Origin: JBBDWZ01 sp050732575
Lineage (GTDB): Bacteria > Gemmatimonadota > Gemmatimonadetes > Longimicrobiales > RSA9
Assembly: GCA_050732575.1 (NCBI GenBank)
Contig: JBOHRF010000002.1
Location: 1 to 64,000, forward strand
Length of the DNA: 64,000 nucleotides
Reading direction: 5' to 3'
Below are positions 16,206 to 25,997 of the stretch, in pieces; position 1 is the stretch's first letter, and every line of letters starts with the position of its first letter. The position numbers were made by a program, and so were the translations under genes. The notes under the pieces are model-generated. The model did not search any database, was not told where the DNA came from, and saw only the letters and a list, made by a program, of their open reading frames with translations.

Positions 16206-16427
16206 ATGCCGACCAACTACACCGCAATTCTTCAGCACCGTGGTCCGTTCTGGATCGGCTGGATTGAAGAGATCCCGGGCGTCAATTCTCAAGGTGACAC
16301 GCGAGAGGAATTGCTGGACAACCTCCGCTCTGCTCTGCGGGAAGCTCTGGAATTGAATCGCGCCGAAGCGGTGGCTGCCTTGGGAGGAGAGCCGTATGAG
16401 GAAGTCAAAGTCATCATCGCAGCGTGA
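16206..16427 (+). CDS. hicB: HicB-like antitoxin
   Basis: A 73-residue protein with the partial RNase H fold of HicB: YTAILQHRGPFWIGWIEEIP followed by GVNSQGDTREELLDNLRSAL. AGGAGG lies four bases before the ATG, which fixes the start; a longer reading from 16167 lacks this site. HicB normally neutralises the mRNA interferase HicA and represses the operon. Here the stop overlaps the GTG start of a shrunken hicA by four bases (GTGA), so the operon structure is intact although the toxin is not. Without toxin it may be an orphan regulator or be decaying. No C-terminal DNA-binding helix-turn-helix is present. Confidence 0.85.
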   Translation: MPTNYTAILQHRGPFWIGWIEEIPGVNSQGDTREELLDNLRSALREALELNRAEAVAALGGEPYEEVKVIIAA

Positions 16428-16522
16428 AACGTCGCGCGCTCATCGCCCACCCTCGTCACAGTGAAATCGATGAGCTGCTCGCTCGTAAGATCTGCCACGA
16501 TCTGGGCATTGCGGAACCTTGA
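16424..16522 (+). pseudogene. hicA: hicA toxin remnant with internal deletion
   Basis: The GTG start overlaps the hicB stop. The 32 codons read VKRRALIAH, the usual HicA N-terminus, then jump to PRHSEIDELLARKICHDLGI, the usual C-terminus. Full HicA has about 60 residues; the missing 25-30 include the catalytic histidine of the dsRBD-like fold (G-x-H region). The deletion is in frame, so a short peptide could still be made, but RNase activity should be lost. This implies past selection against the toxin. The remaining 75 bases before ligD' hold no recognisable gene. Confidence 0.75.
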
Positions 16523-16598
16523 AGTCGATGTGCAGGGCAGACAGTTCCATCTCATCAGCGCCGGCGGTCGCTCTTCTGTAGCCATTTATCTTTAGTTC

Positions 16599-17222
16599 AT
16601 GGCCAAGCCCGATCCACTCAAGACCTATCGCGAAAAACGCTCGGCAGACCGCACACCTGAGCCATTTTCCAGCGGCGCCAGCGAGACTGGACGCGCGTAC
16701 GTCATTCAGAAGCACGCCGCGCGCAGGCTGCACTACGACTTCCGGCTCGAGCACAACGGCGCGTTGCTTTCTGGGCGGTCCCCAACGGTCCGTCGCGTAA
16801 TCCTGCGGACAAGCAGCTGGCCGTACACGTGGAAGATCACCCGGTCGAGTATGTCGATTTCGAGGGCATCATCCCGGAGGGCAACTATGGCGCGGGCGCC
16901 GTGATCGTGTGGGATCGCGGTACGTTTTCCTGGCTGGAGGATCCGCACGCGGGGCTTGAGAAAGGCAAATTGCTATTCGAGATACACGGCCAGAAACTGC
17001 GCGGGCGCTGGACGCTGGTGAAGATCAAAAAAGCCGAGAAGGAATGGCTGCTCATCAAGGTGCGGGACGGCTTTGCCAGCGAGAACGGGCAAGAATTCCC
17101 GCAGGATTCCGTGCTCTCGGGTCTCACGGTCGATGAGTTGAAGCAGGGCCACTCGCGCACGGCTGACATCGAAGAGGCATTGCAGGACAGTAAGGCTGCG
17201 CAGGCTCGCCTCCAGCCCCAGG
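16599..17222 (+). pseudogene. ligD: Frameshifted partial ligD copy (3'-phosphoesterase domain)
   Basis: This is a direct copy of the first 620 bases of the intact ligD downstream, including about ten bases before the ATG. It starts MAKPDPLKTYREKRSADRTP and is well above 90 percent identical by eye to the intact gene. One base is missing near 16771 (TCTGGGCGG against TCCTGGGCGG), which shifts the frame after EHNGALLS. The phosphoesterase motif resumes in another frame at about 16829 (DHPVEYVDFEGIIPEGNYGA). The copy ends at CTCCAGCCC, exactly before the ligase domain would start, and joins an unrelated fragment. No ligase or polymerase remains. It may act as recombination substrate. Confidence 0.9.
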
Positions 17223-17235
17223 CGCGTCCGGGACA

Positions 17236-17340
17236 ATTCACCTCGGCCGCTGCTTCGGCGCGTAGACGCAGGTGCTGGTGATCCCGTCGCCGGTGCTGAA
17301 TCTGGCCTGTTCCACAACGACCGGCAGTCGGGGAGAGGGT
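17236..17340 (-). pseudogene. Fragment of TonB-plug-like lipoprotein paralogue
   Basis: On the minus strand this stretch reads RLPVVVEQARFSTGDGITST followed by CVYAPKQRPR and a stop. That matches RMPVVVQRGRFVTDDGVTNT and CIYARRSSGRGEL of the lipoprotein at 12.6-13.1 kb at both protein and DNA level. Only the middle third is left, with neither signal peptide nor plug-like end. It abuts the end of the ligD copy, so the two relics were joined by a rearrangement. Confidence 0.7.
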
Positions 17341-17354
17341 GGCGCGGTGCCGGG

Positions 17355-17882
17355 TTAATGTGCTGGTCGGAATGTCTGCTCGACGGCGCGCCCTAACGAA
17401 GCTGGGTCGATGGCAGGAAAGCGATAAAGCTCCGGCACCATGCGGGCGAAATACTCGAGGGCAATGGCGCGCTCGATCAAGCCACGCGCGAGCATCTCCT
17501 GCACATCGTCGACATCCTGACGGTGGCCCCGCTCGACCTTGGAGAGCGCCTGAGCATACATGTCGAAGTGAAAAAACGAGAGTCGTCCGATCTTGCGAAT
17601 GAACGGACTGCGCTCCTGCCAGCCGGATGGTATCGGTAAGAAATCGGCCGGGGAAGCGAATTCGACATTCATGCGCAACTGTTCCTTCAGCATCGGGATG
17701 GTGCGGAGCAGTGCATCACGCTCCGGCACGAGTTTCACATCGACATCGATGGTGGTTGTCCGCCAACGCATGAGGACGGCCGTCGCGCCACCCGTGAAGT
17801 AGACGCGCGTTTCAGCCCGCGCCCCGCGCGCCAGTGCTTCCATGAACTTCTCGATGCGCTCGCGGTCGGCTACTTCACGCAC
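17355..17882 (-). CDS. DUF6036 nucleotidyltransferase-like protein (toxin candidate)
   Basis: 175 residues. RVYFTGGATAVLMRWRTTTI followed by DVDVKLVP is the GG...D-x-D pattern of the minimal nucleotidyltransferase fold of DUF6036 and AbiEii-like proteins; the aspartates after TT bind metal. Its GTG start lies inside the 3' end of the upstream gene (13-base overlap), a coupled two-gene arrangement typical of toxin-antitoxin or abortive infection units. The C-terminal half is helical (DVDDVQEMLARGLIERAIA), as in the family. The pair is inserted between the two ligD copies. Toxin activity is inferred from family and context; no test is possible from sequence. Confidence 0.8.
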   Translation of the reverse strand: MREVADRERIEKFMEALARGARAETRVYFTGGATAVLMRWRTTTIDVDVKLVPERDALLRTIPMLKEQLRMNVEFASPADFLPIPSGWQERSPFIRKIGRLSFFHFDMYAQALSKVERGHRQDVDDVQEMLARGLIERAIALEYFARMVPELYRFPAIDPASLGRAVEQTFRPAH

Positions 17883-18199
17883 TCTGCGGCCCGTTCGAAG
17901 CTCACCAGTCGGCGGATCAACGCGTTGTACTTCGAGTGCGCCGCATCCGAGTCTTCGCCCTGCAGAACGGCGTACAAACGATGCTCCGGCTCCGGCAGCG
18001 GTGCCGGCACCTCAAAGCCAATCCGGCGCAGACGCGGCGCGCCAATCGAAACCAGCAGACCGGCCACCGATTCCACGCCCAGGGCCAGATCCGTGAGTCC
18101 CTGGCGAATGAGATCGCTGCCCGGCAATGAGGGATCGACAATTCGTGGACTGGCGGTCACGAGCTGGCTCCGATCGTCGATAACGTTCACCCGCTCCAT
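17870..18199 (-). CDS. Small partner of DUF6036 protein (antitoxin candidate)
   Basis: 109 residues, ATG start, beginning MERVNVIDDRSQLVTASPRI. It is not a family I can name. Its 3' end overlaps the DUF6036 gene, and a conserved-looking C-terminal helix (SKYNALIRRLVSFERAAECV) could bind that partner. No DNA-binding motif is visible. The first gene of the unit, it has 144 bp of non-coding sequence before ligD. Role as antitoxin is inferred only from position. Confidence 0.65.
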   Translation of the reverse strand: MERVNVIDDRSQLVTASPRIVDPSLPGSDLIRQGLTDLALGVESVAGLLVSIGAPRLRRIGFEVPAPLPEPEHRLYAVLQGEDSDAAHSKYNALIRRLVSFERAAECVK

Positions 18200-18343
18200 C
18201 GCTCGGAAGGTGGCGGCTGCAGGTGCGGCGTCAAGGTCGGGCGCCGATCCTGCGAGAAGCCGGCACAGTAAGCGAGGTGACGCAGTCGGCGCACTCGTCC
18301 AGGCAAACGGCCGCCGCAGTGGTCCGATGGTTATCTTTAGTGC

Positions 18344-20872
18344 ATGGCCAAGTCCGATCCGCTCAAGACCTATCGCGACAAGCGCTCCGCAGACCGCACA
18401 CCCGAGCCATTTTCAGGCGGCGCCAGTGAGACCGGTCGCGCGTACGTCATCCAGAAGCACGCCGCGCGCAGGCTGCACTACGATTTCCGGTTGGAGCACA
18501 ACGGCGCGCTGCTGTCCTGGGCGGTGCCCAACGGTCCGTCGCGCAATCCCGTAGACAAGCAGCTGGCCGTGCACGTCGAGGATCACCCCGTCGAATATGT
18601 CGATTTCGAGGGCATCATCCCGGAGGGCAACTATGGCGCGGGCGCCGTGATCGTGTGGGATCGCGGCACCTTTTCCTGGCTGGAGGATCCGGACGCGGGG
18701 CTCGAGAAAGGCAAATTGCTGTTCGAGATACACGGCCAGAAACTGCGCGGGCGCTGGACGCTGGTGAAGATCAAGAAGGCCGAGAAGGAATGGCTGCTCA
18801 TCAAGGAGCGCGACGGCTATGCCAGCGAGAACGGTCAGGACTTCCCGCAGGATTCCGTGCTCTCGGGTCTCACGGTCGAAGAGTTGAAGCAGGGCCACTC
18901 GCGCACGGCCGACATCGAAGAGGCATTGCAGGACAGTAAGGCTGCACAGGCTCGCCTCCAGCCCGAAGCGGTCGAGCTGATGCATGCAGAAACCGCGGAT
19001 AAACCGTTCACGCGTGAAGACTGGATCTTCGAGCTGAAGTACGATGGCTACCGCTTGCTGGCTGCCAAGACGAATGGCAAGTCAAAGCTGATCACGCGCA
19101 ACAACAACGATGCCACGGACACGTTCCCGGAAATTGCGCGTGCGGTAGCCGCGCTGCCCTACGATCACATCCTGCTGGATGGCGAGGTCGTGGTGCAGGA
19201 TGAAGATGGCAAGCCAAGCTTTCAGCGCCTGCAGCAGCGCGGCCGCTTCCTGCGCGTGGCCGACATACGGCGCGCCGCAGCGCAGCATCCCGCCACCTTC
19301 TTTGCTTTCGACCTGATCGGCTTTGGAGAATACGACCTGCGCACGTTGCCGTTGCTGGAGCGCAAGGCACTGCTGCAGCGCGCATTGCCCAGGGCCGGCA
19401 TCATCCGTTATGCCGATCACGTGGAAAACAGGGGTGATGACTTCTTTGGCGCGGCCAAGCAGCTGGGCCTGGAAGGCATTGTTGCCAAGCGGGCGAGTGC
19501 CAAATACCGCGGCGGCCGCTCCAAAGATTGGCTCAAGATCCGGGTCGATCAGAGCGATGACTTCGTGATCGTCGGCTACACGGCGCCGCGTGGCTCGCGC
19601 ACTGCATTCGGTGCCCTGCAGCTGGGCATCTATCGCAACAACGAGTTGAGGTACGCGGGCAGTGTAGGCACCGGCTTCACGGACAAGCAGCTGCAAACGA
19701 TCAAGGCGCAGCTCGATGCACACATCGTGCGTGAGCCACCCTGCACCGGCGCGCCCAAAACCAAGGGTGACACCTGGGTCGAGCCGCTTTACGTGTGTGA
19801 AGTCGGCTACCGCGAATGGACCGAAGAAGCGCTGCTGCGGCATCCCGTCTTCATCAGGCTCCGTGATGATAAGCGGCCGGAAGAGTGCATCGCGCGAGCT
19901 GTCCAGGGCGACGGCGAGGAACTGCTGGCGCACGATGATGAACCCGCGCCCGTTTTCGTTTCCTCGCCCTCGCCCTCGCCGGCGCCCCTGCCCGAGGTGG
20001 CCTTCACTAACCTGACCAAGGTCTTCTTCCCCGAGCACGGCTACACCAAGGGCAACCTCATCGAGTATTATCGCGCGATTGCACCCTGGTTGCTGCCGTA
20101 TCTGAAGGATCGGCCGGTCACGCTGACTCGTTATCCCGACGGCATTCATGGCAAGTCATTCTTTCAGAAAGATGCGCCCGAGTGGACGCCCGAGTGGGTG
20201 CGCACGGAGTTGATGTGGAGTGAGGAAGCGCAGCGTGAGGTGCGTCAGTTCATCTGCGATGATGAACCGACGCTCCTGTATCTGGCCAACTCGGGGACGA
20301 TACCACTGCACATTGCGTCGAGCCGGTTGGGATCGCTGGAAACACCGGACTGGTGCAGTCTGGATCTCGATCCCAAGGAAGCACCGTTCGAGCACGTGAT
20401 CGAAGTGGCGCAGGCCACGCGTGAATTGTGTGACACAATTGGCTTGCCGACGTTTGCCAAAACCACGGGCTCGTCCGGCATCCACGTGTTGATTCCGCTG
20501 GGCAAGCAGGTCACGCATGAGCAGTGCAAGCAGTTGGGCGAGCTGCTGGCGCGGGCGATCGTGGCACGGCGCCCCGACATGGCTACTATCGAGCGCGTGA
20601 TTGGCAAGCGGGCGGGCAAGATTTACGTGGACTTCGGCCAGAATGGTCATGGCAAGTTGCTGGTCTCACCGTTCTGTGTGCGACCTCTGCCGGGCGCTCC
20701 CGTTTCCATGCCTTTGATGTGGGATGAAGTGCAACCCGGCCTCAGCATCCTGGACTTCACCATCGTCAATGCACCGGCTCGCATGCGCGAGCGCGGCAAC
20801 CCGATGGCGGCCGTGCTGGACTCGAAGCCCGATCTGATGAGCGCGTTGGGCAAATTATACGATAAGTTGTAA
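18344..20872 (+). CDS. ligD: ATP-dependent DNA ligase D (PE-Lig-Pol)
   Basis: An 842-residue NHEJ ligase with all three domains, in the order phosphoesterase, ligase, polymerase. PE (1-190): ARRLHYDFRLEHNG and EDHPVEYVDFEG carry the catalytic histidines. Ligase (210-530): ELKYDGYR with Lys232 as adenylated residue, LDGEVVV, FFAFDLIG, GIVAKRAS and KDWLKIR as motifs III-V. Polymerase (555-842): FFPEHGYTKGNLIEYYRA, SLDLDP with Asp674 and Asp676, and GSSGIHVLIPLG. The enzyme repairs 3' ends, fills gaps and seals breaks bound by Ku. The first 620 bases are duplicated 1.7 kb upstream as a dead copy. Start ATG has no strong Shine-Dalgarno, but the N-terminus agrees with the family. Confidence 0.96.
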   Translation: MAKSDPLKTYRDKRSADRTPEPFSGGASETGRAYVIQKHAARRLHYDFRLEHNGALLSWAVPNGPSRNPVDKQLAVHVEDHPVEYVDFEGIIPEGNYGAGAVIVWDRGTFSWLEDPDAGLEKGKLLFEIHGQKLRGRWTLVKIKKAEKEWLLIKERDGYASENGQDFPQDSVLSGLTVEELKQGHSRTADIEEALQDSKAAQARLQPEAVELMHAETADKPFTREDWIFELKYDGYRLLAAKTNGKSKLITRNNNDATDTFPEIARAVAALPYDHILLDGEVVVQDEDGKPSFQRLQQRGRFLRVADIRRAAAQHPATFFAFDLIGFGEYDLRTLPLLERKALLQRALPRAGIIRYADHVENRGDDFFGAAKQLGLEGIVAKRASAKYRGGRSKDWLKIRVDQSDDFVIVGYTAPRGSRTAFGALQLGIYRNNELRYAGSVGTGFTDKQLQTIKAQLDAHIVREPPCTGAPKTKGDTWVEPLYVCEVGYREWTEEALLRHPVFIRLRDDKRPEECIARAVQGDGEELLAHDDEPAPVFVSSPSPSPAPLPEVAFTNLTKVFFPEHGYTKGNLIEYYRAIAPWLLPYLKDRPVTLTRYPDGIHGKSFFQKDAPEWTPEWVRTELMWSEEAQREVRQFICDDEPTLLYLANSGTIPLHIASSRLGSLETPDWCSLDLDPKEAPFEHVIEVAQATRELCDTIGLPTFAKTTGSSGIHVLIPLGKQVTHEQCKQLGELLARAIVARRPDMATIERVIGKRAGKIYVDFGQNGHGKLLVSPFCVRPLPGAPVSMPLMWDEVQPGLSILDFTIVNAPARMRERGNPMAAVLDSKPDLMSALGKLYDKL

Positions 20873-20876
20873 TCCG

Positions 20877-20911
20877 TTCGTCACCGTCACCTTCACCGTC
20901 ACCTTCCGTTC
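20877..20911 (+). repeat. Short CGTCACC/TTCACC array before DUF72 gene
   Basis: The 39-bp gap between ligD and the next gene is made of CGTTCGTCACC, GTCACC, TTCACC, GTCACC and TTCCGTTC units, a one-armed example of the short-period arrays in this window. No ribosome binding site stands out within it. Confidence 0.5.
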
Positions 20912-21622
20912 ATGAAACGACTCTTCACCGGCACCAGTGGCTTTGCCTACAAGGAATGGAAGGGCAGCTTTTACCCTGAAGACCTGCCCGACTCGAAGAT
21001 GCTGCACTTCTATGGCGAACACTTTGGCGCGGTCGAGATCAACAACACGTTCTATCGCATGCCCAACGAGAAGGTGTTGCAGGACTGGTCGGCGCAGGTT
21101 CCTGGTGAGTTCCAGTTCGTGCTCAAGGCCTCGCGTCAGATAACGCACATCAAGCGGCTCAAAGAACGCGACCCCTTCGACTATTTCCTCAAAACGTCCG
21201 CGGCTCTGGCCGACCGGCGCGGCCCATTCCTAATCCAGCTGCCACCCAATTTGAAGAAGGAAATCGAGCGGCTGCGCAGCTTTCTTTCCTGGCTGCCAAC
21301 GGATGTGCGCGCTGCATTCGAGTTCCGACACGAGAGCTGGCACGACCAGGATGTGTTCGCCGCACTGCGCGACTACAACGCCGCACTCTGCATCGCACAA
21401 GTCGAAGAAGAAGAAGGGGCGCTGCAGACGCCCTTCGTGCCGACCGCCGATTGGGGTTACCTGCGCTTACGCAAAGTCGCGTATGGCCCGGGCGAGTTGG
21501 AAGAGTGGGCCACGCGCATCCGCGCGCCCGCCTGGAACGATGTGTTCGTTTTCTTCAAGCACGAAGATGAGGGAACGGGACCGAAATTGGCCAAGCAGTT
21601 CGAGCAAATCGTCAATCGCTAA
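20912..21622 (+). CDS. DUF72 (YecE-like) family protein
   Basis: 236 residues matching the DUF72 TIM-barrel family: TGTSGFAYKEWKGSFYPEDL at the start, HFGAVEINNTFYRMP, FVLKASRQITH, FLIQLPPNLK, FEFRHESWHD and WGYLRLRKVAYG. The family is cytosolic, has no proven reaction, and has been proposed to bind a nucleotide or act in DNA-related metabolism. Here it is immediately downstream of ligD on the same strand, 39 bp away, so they may share a transcript. The start ATG gives the canonical MKRLFTGTSGF. A long inverted repeat follows its stop. Confidence 0.9.
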   Translation: MKRLFTGTSGFAYKEWKGSFYPEDLPDSKMLHFYGEHFGAVEINNTFYRMPNEKVLQDWSAQVPGEFQFVLKASRQITHIKRLKERDPFDYFLKTSAALADRRGPFLIQLPPNLKKEIERLRSFLSWLPTDVRAAFEFRHESWHDQDVFAALRDYNAALCIAQVEEEEGALQTPFVPTADWGYLRLRKVAYGPGELEEWATRIRAPAWNDVFVFFKHEDEGTGPKLAKQFEQIVNR

Positions 21623-21643
21623 GAAAGTCAACGAATTCGAGGC

Positions 21644-21763
21644 CATAGGATTAAGGGGAGGGAGAGGGTTGTAGGGACCGTTTTTGTCGGGTGGTTTCGC
21701 CTTGCGTCAGCAAATTTGCACGGGCAGCATCGGTCCCTGCCACCCTAAATCCTCCCCTTAATC

Positions 21764-21769
<6 letters not shown>
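21644..21769. terminator. Long inverted repeat between convergent genes
   Basis: Left arm (21644-21680) begins ATAGGATTAAGGGGAGG and ends AGGGACCG; the right arm (21731-21769) is its reverse complement, with 17 matched bases at the outer end and 8 at the inner, about 50 bases of loop. It sits between the ends of the DUF72 gene and the convergent hydrolase gene, and the hydrolase TAG at 21764-21766 lies within the right arm. A TTTTTG run is inside the loop. Probably a bidirectional terminator or RNA stabiliser. Confidence 0.7.
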
Positions 21770-22450
<681 letters not shown>

Positions 22451-22543
22451 TTTCAGAAATCAGTTGGAAGGAATTGAATCCCGGTCCGCCTGATTCTAAA
22501 ACGATTCAGGGGAGCCAGCGACTCCCCCGATTTCGTTCCTCGT

Positions 22544-22566
22544 ACGCGTAACGCGTCACGCGTCAC
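22544..22566. repeat. ACGCGT-type short array after aceA
   Basis: CGTACGCGTAACGCGTCACG followed by CGTCACT: three to four 7-base units (CGTAACG / CGTCACG variants) immediately after the aceA stop. Same style as the other intergenic arrays, single arm only. Confidence 0.4.
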
Positions 22567-23859
22567 TCAATGGAACTGCGCGGCCTCGGTCGAGCCTGCC
22601 AGGGCTGAGGTCGAAACATCATTGCCCGCCACGGCCAGCAAGACCTGATCGAAATAGCCAGCCCCGACTTCGCGCTGATGTTTGACTGCGGTATAGCCGT
22701 TGGCTTCATGCGCAAACTCGAGATTCTGGATCGCCGTGTACGCGGGCATGCCTTGCTCAGCATACGCGCGCGCCAGCTCGAACGTGGCCAGGTTGTTGAT
22801 GTGCCAGCCGGCCAGTGTGATGAACTGGAACTTGTAGCCCATGGCGCCCAGCTCAGTCTGGAACTTGGCGATGGTCGTGGCATCCAGGTTCTTCGACCAG
22901 TTGAACGAAGGCGAACAGTTGTAGGCCAGCAGTTTGTCGGGATGGCGCTCGTGGATGGCTTCCGCAAACTCTTTGGCTTCGGCCAGGTCGGGCTTGCTGG
23001 TCTCACACCAGACCAGGTCTGCGTAGGGAGCGTAGGCCAGCCCGCGCGCAATCGCGGCATCAATGCCATCGCGTACGCGGAAGTAGCCTTCGGCGGTGCG
23101 TTCACCGCTCAGGAACTCCCGATCGCGCGGATCGATGTCGCTGGTGAGCAGTGTAGCGGAGTTGGCGTCCGTGCGGGCTACCAACACGGTGGGCACATCC
23201 ATCACGTCACTGGCCAGGCGCGCAGCAATCAGGGTGCGCAGGAATTGCGAGGTGGGCACGAGCACTTTGCCGCCCAGGTGTCCACACTTCTTTTCACTGG
23301 CCAGCTGATCTTCGAAATGCACGCCCGCGGCACCGGCCGCAATCATTGATTTCATGAGCTCGAAGGCATGGAGGGGTCCACCAAAACCGGCTTCCGCATC
23401 CGCAACGATGGGAATCATCCAGTGTGTATCGCGCTTGCCCTCGGACCAGTCGATTTGATCGGCGCGCAGCAAGGCATTGTTCAGGCGTTGCACCAGGGCA
23501 GGCACGCTGTTCGACGGGTACAGGCTCTGGTCGGGATAGGTCTGGCCGGCCAGGTTCGCGTCACCGGCAACTTGCCAGCCGCTCAGGTAGATGGCATCGA
23601 GTCCGCCCCGCACCATTTGCACGGCCTGCGCGCCGGTCAGTGCACCGAACGTACGTACCAACTCGCGGTTGTTGAGCAGATACCAGAGCCGTTTGGCGCC
23701 GTGCCGCGCAATGGTGTGTTCAATGGCCAGCGAGCCACGCAGTTTGACAACGTCTTCGGCCGTATACGGTCGTTGCACGCCGGCCCAGCGCGAGTCCAGG
23801 GTCCAGCGTCGTTTCAGGTTCTCTACTTGTGCCATGAAGCTGCTGCCATTGCCCTGCAT
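22567..23859 (-). CDS. aceA: Isocitrate lyase
   Basis: 430 residues, the usual length. It splits isocitrate into succinate and glyoxylate. Signature [16 protein letters not shown] has the catalytic Cys192; other family blocks are [32 protein letters not shown] (Mg binding Asp) and [14 protein letters not shown]. The start ATG has GGAGG four bases upstream; the alternative MAQVENLK start eight codons later lacks a site. It lies ten bases downstream of aceB in the same direction, so the glyoxylate shunt is a two-gene operon. No glyoxylate regulator (IclR) is next to it. Confidence 0.96.
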   Translation of the reverse strand: MQGNGSSFMAQVENLKRRWTLDSRWAGVQRPYTAEDVVKLRGSLAIEHTIARHGAKRLWYLLNNRELVRTFGALTGAQAVQMVRGGLDAIYLSGWQVAGDANLAGQTYPDQSLYPSNSVPALVQRLNNALLRADQIDWSEGKRDTHWMIPIVADAEAGFGGPLHAFELMKSMIAAGAAGVHFEDQLASEKKCGHLGGKVLVPTSQFLRTLIAARLASDVMDVPTVLVARTDANSATLLTSDIDPRDREFLSGERTAEGYFRVRDGIDAAIARGLAYAPYADLVWCETSKPDLAEAKEFAEAIHERHPDKLLAYNCSPSFNWSKNLDATTIAKFQTELGAMGYKFQFITLAGWHINNLATFELARAYAEQGMPAYTAIQNLEFAHEANGYTAVKHQREVGAGYFDQVLLAVAGNDVSTSALAGSTEAAQFH

Positions 23860-23869
23860 GGGGCCTCCA

Positions 23870-25465
23870 TCAGTCCAGGTGTTTGTAACCAGCGAGTGTG
23901 AGGAAAGGCACGAACTCCGCGCTGAGTACCAGCTCGTCGAGCAAGCGCGCCGCGTCGGCCAGGCGCGCTGCGCCGTCCTTGCGCGCGGCTTGCAGCCGAG
24001 CCAGCTGATCGGCGCGAAGTTCGTTGTACAATGCGCGCGTCAGAGGTGAGCCATCATCCAGTTGCGACCCGTGCACGCGCCATTGCCAGAGCTGCGCACG
24101 TGAGATCTCCGCGGTCGCCACGTCTTCCATGAGGTCGTGGATGGCTACTGCGCCTGTACCGCGCAGCCAGGCATCCAGGTAGACCAGCGCCACCTCGATG
24201 TTGGTGGCAACGCCAGCGCGCGTGATGTGACCGCCCGGGATACGCACGTCGAGCAGGTCGCGCGCCGTGATCTGGACATCGGCGCGCAGCACGTGCTTCT
24301 GGTGCGGCCGATCGCCCAGCGCGCGCTGAAACACCTCGCCGGCCACCGGCACCAGGTCCGGGTGCGCGACCCAGGTTCCGTCGAAGCCCTTGCCGCTCTC
24401 GCGCACTTTGTCTTCCCGCACTTTCGTGAGTGCGCGCTCGGTGACTTCGGCATCCCGTCGATTCGGGATGAAGGCGGCCATCCCGCCAAGGGCGTGGGCG
24501 CCGCGCCGATGACAGGTCTGCACCAGCAGGTCGGCGTACGCGCCCATGAAAGGCACGGCCATGGTGACCTGCGCGCGATCGGGCAGGACAAAATCGGAGC
24601 GATGGGCAAATTTCTTGATCGTGGAGAAGATGTAGTCCCAGCGCCCCGCGTTGAGGCCGGCGGCATGCTCGCGCAGCTCGTAGAGGATTTCGTCCATCTC
24701 GAAGGCGGCCAGGATGGTTTCGATCAAAACCGTGGCCCGGATGGTGCCGCGCGGCACTTCCAGCGCGTCCTGCGCGAAGGTGAACACATCGTTCCACAGA
24801 CGCGCTTCCAGATGGCTTTCCAGCTTGGGTAGGTAGAAATACGGGCCGGTGCCGCGTTCCAGCAGAGCGCGCACGTTGTGGAAGAAATAAAGCGCAAAAT
24901 CGAACAGACTCGCTGAGACCGGCTCGCCCGTCACTGTGCAGTGCTTTTCAACCAGATGCCAGCCGCGCGGACGTACGACCAGCGTAGCAATCGTTGGATT
25001 GAGTCGATACTCCTTGCCGTCCGGACTGCGGAACGCCAGCTCACGACGCACAGCGTCCTGCAAGTTTGCCTGACCTTCTACAACATTCGACCAGGTAGGC
25101 GAAAGCGAATCTTCGAAGTCGGCCATGAAGACCTGCGCGCCTGAGTTGAGCGCGTTGATCATCATCTTGCGATCGACTGGACCCGTGATCTCGACCCGCC
25201 GATCGTCCAGATCTTTGGGCGCAACCGCCACGCGCCATGCCGCTTCGCGTATGTGGCTCGTCTCGGGGAGAAAGGAGGGCAGCGCTCCGGATCGTAACGT
25301 TATTTGACGCTCGTCGCGCAGGCGCAACAGCTCTCGACGTCGCGGCTCAAACTCCTGATGCAGGCGAGCCACGAAGGAAAGCGCCTCCGGCGTCAGGACC
25401 CGGTCCGCTCCTTTCGGGTCTTCAGCGCCTGGCTGCGCAATCTCGAATACAGCGCCCGCATTCAA
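23870..25465 (-). CDS. aceB: Malate synthase A
   Basis: 531 residues, the expected length of the AceB type. It condenses glyoxylate with acetyl-CoA to malate. Blocks seen: [78 protein letters not shown] and [16 protein letters not shown]. First gene of the aceB-aceA operon. Starts [13 protein letters not shown]; the 528 bp upstream hold only a paired array and no gene, so the operon promoter must lie there, probably between 25470 and 25640. Confidence 0.96.
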   Translation of the reverse strand: MNAGAVFEIAQPGAEDPKGADRVLTPEALSFVARLHQEFEPRRRELLRLRDERQITLRSGALPSFLPETSHIREAAWRVAVAPKDLDDRRVEITGPVDRKMMINALNSGAQVFMADFEDSLSPTWSNVVEGQANLQDAVRRELAFRSPDGKEYRLNPTIATLVVRPRGWHLVEKHCTVTGEPVSASLFDFALYFFHNVRALLERGTGPYFYLPKLESHLEARLWNDVFTFAQDALEVPRGTIRATVLIETILAAFEMDEILYELREHAAGLNAGRWDYIFSTIKKFAHRSDFVLPDRAQVTMAVPFMGAYADLLVQTCHRRGAHALGGMAAFIPNRRDAEVTERALTKVREDKVRESGKGFDGTWVAHPDLVPVAGEVFQRALGDRPHQKHVLRADVQITARDLLDVRIPGGHITRAGVATNIEVALVYLDAWLRGTGAVAIHDLMEDVATAEISRAQLWQWRVHGSQLDDGSPLTRALYNELRADQLARLQAARKDGAARLADAARLLDELVLSAEFVPFLTLAGYKHLD

Positions 25466-25642
25466 ACGTAGTCTCCCACTGGAAATCCTGAGCGGAGCGA
25501 GCCGCCTCGGCCCGGGGAGCGGGTCCGAGGCAGGCTGAACTCCACTTACGCACTTCCTGAAAGGGCAGACCGTATGCCAAACGGTCGCCCCGGCGAATCG
25601 TGCTCCAATGGCCTATTGAACTTTTCGCGCTGGAGCAACCCG

Positions 25643-25997
25643 TTGAACCGGATGAGTCGGATGATTCGGATGAACCGGGATGAACTGGATGAACCGGGAT
25701 GAACCGGGATGAACCGGGATGAAATCGGGAGTAACGGGAAGGAGGAAAGGCGGTAGTGGCTCGCAGTAGCCAGGACTCGAGTTGACTGTCCCGGGGTCAA
25801 GCCACTGTCAGTTTTTCGCTGCCCAGCGCGATACCCTCCCACGAATAAGCTCGCCCCCTTGGTGCTCCCGCCGTTCCCGACTTCACCGCCGGTATACCGC
25901 ATTCATCGGGTTCAACCGGTTCAACCGGGTTCATCCGATTCATCCGATTCATGCGACTCATCCGGTTCATCCGACTCGTCCGCTAAACCCGGTTCAC
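25643..25997. repeat. Paired inverted GAACCGGGAT array
   Basis: The left arm (25643-25739) has about ten 9-10 base units, mainly GATGAACCGG and GATGAACCGGGAT, with variants such as GATGAGTCGG and GATGATTCGG. The right arm (25873-25997) is in opposite sense: TTCAACCGG, TTCATCCGA, TTCATGCGAC units. The arms are about 100 and 125 bases, separated by 130 bases. The TGA of the aldo/keto reductase (25994-25996) is in the last right-arm unit. This fills most of the 528-bp gap; apart from it I see no gene. Confidence 0.85.

Noticed and set aside
16523..16598. Short frame LEVDVQGRQFHLISAGGRSS before ligD'
   Set aside because: No start and no recognisable family; may be an old gene end, but not supported.
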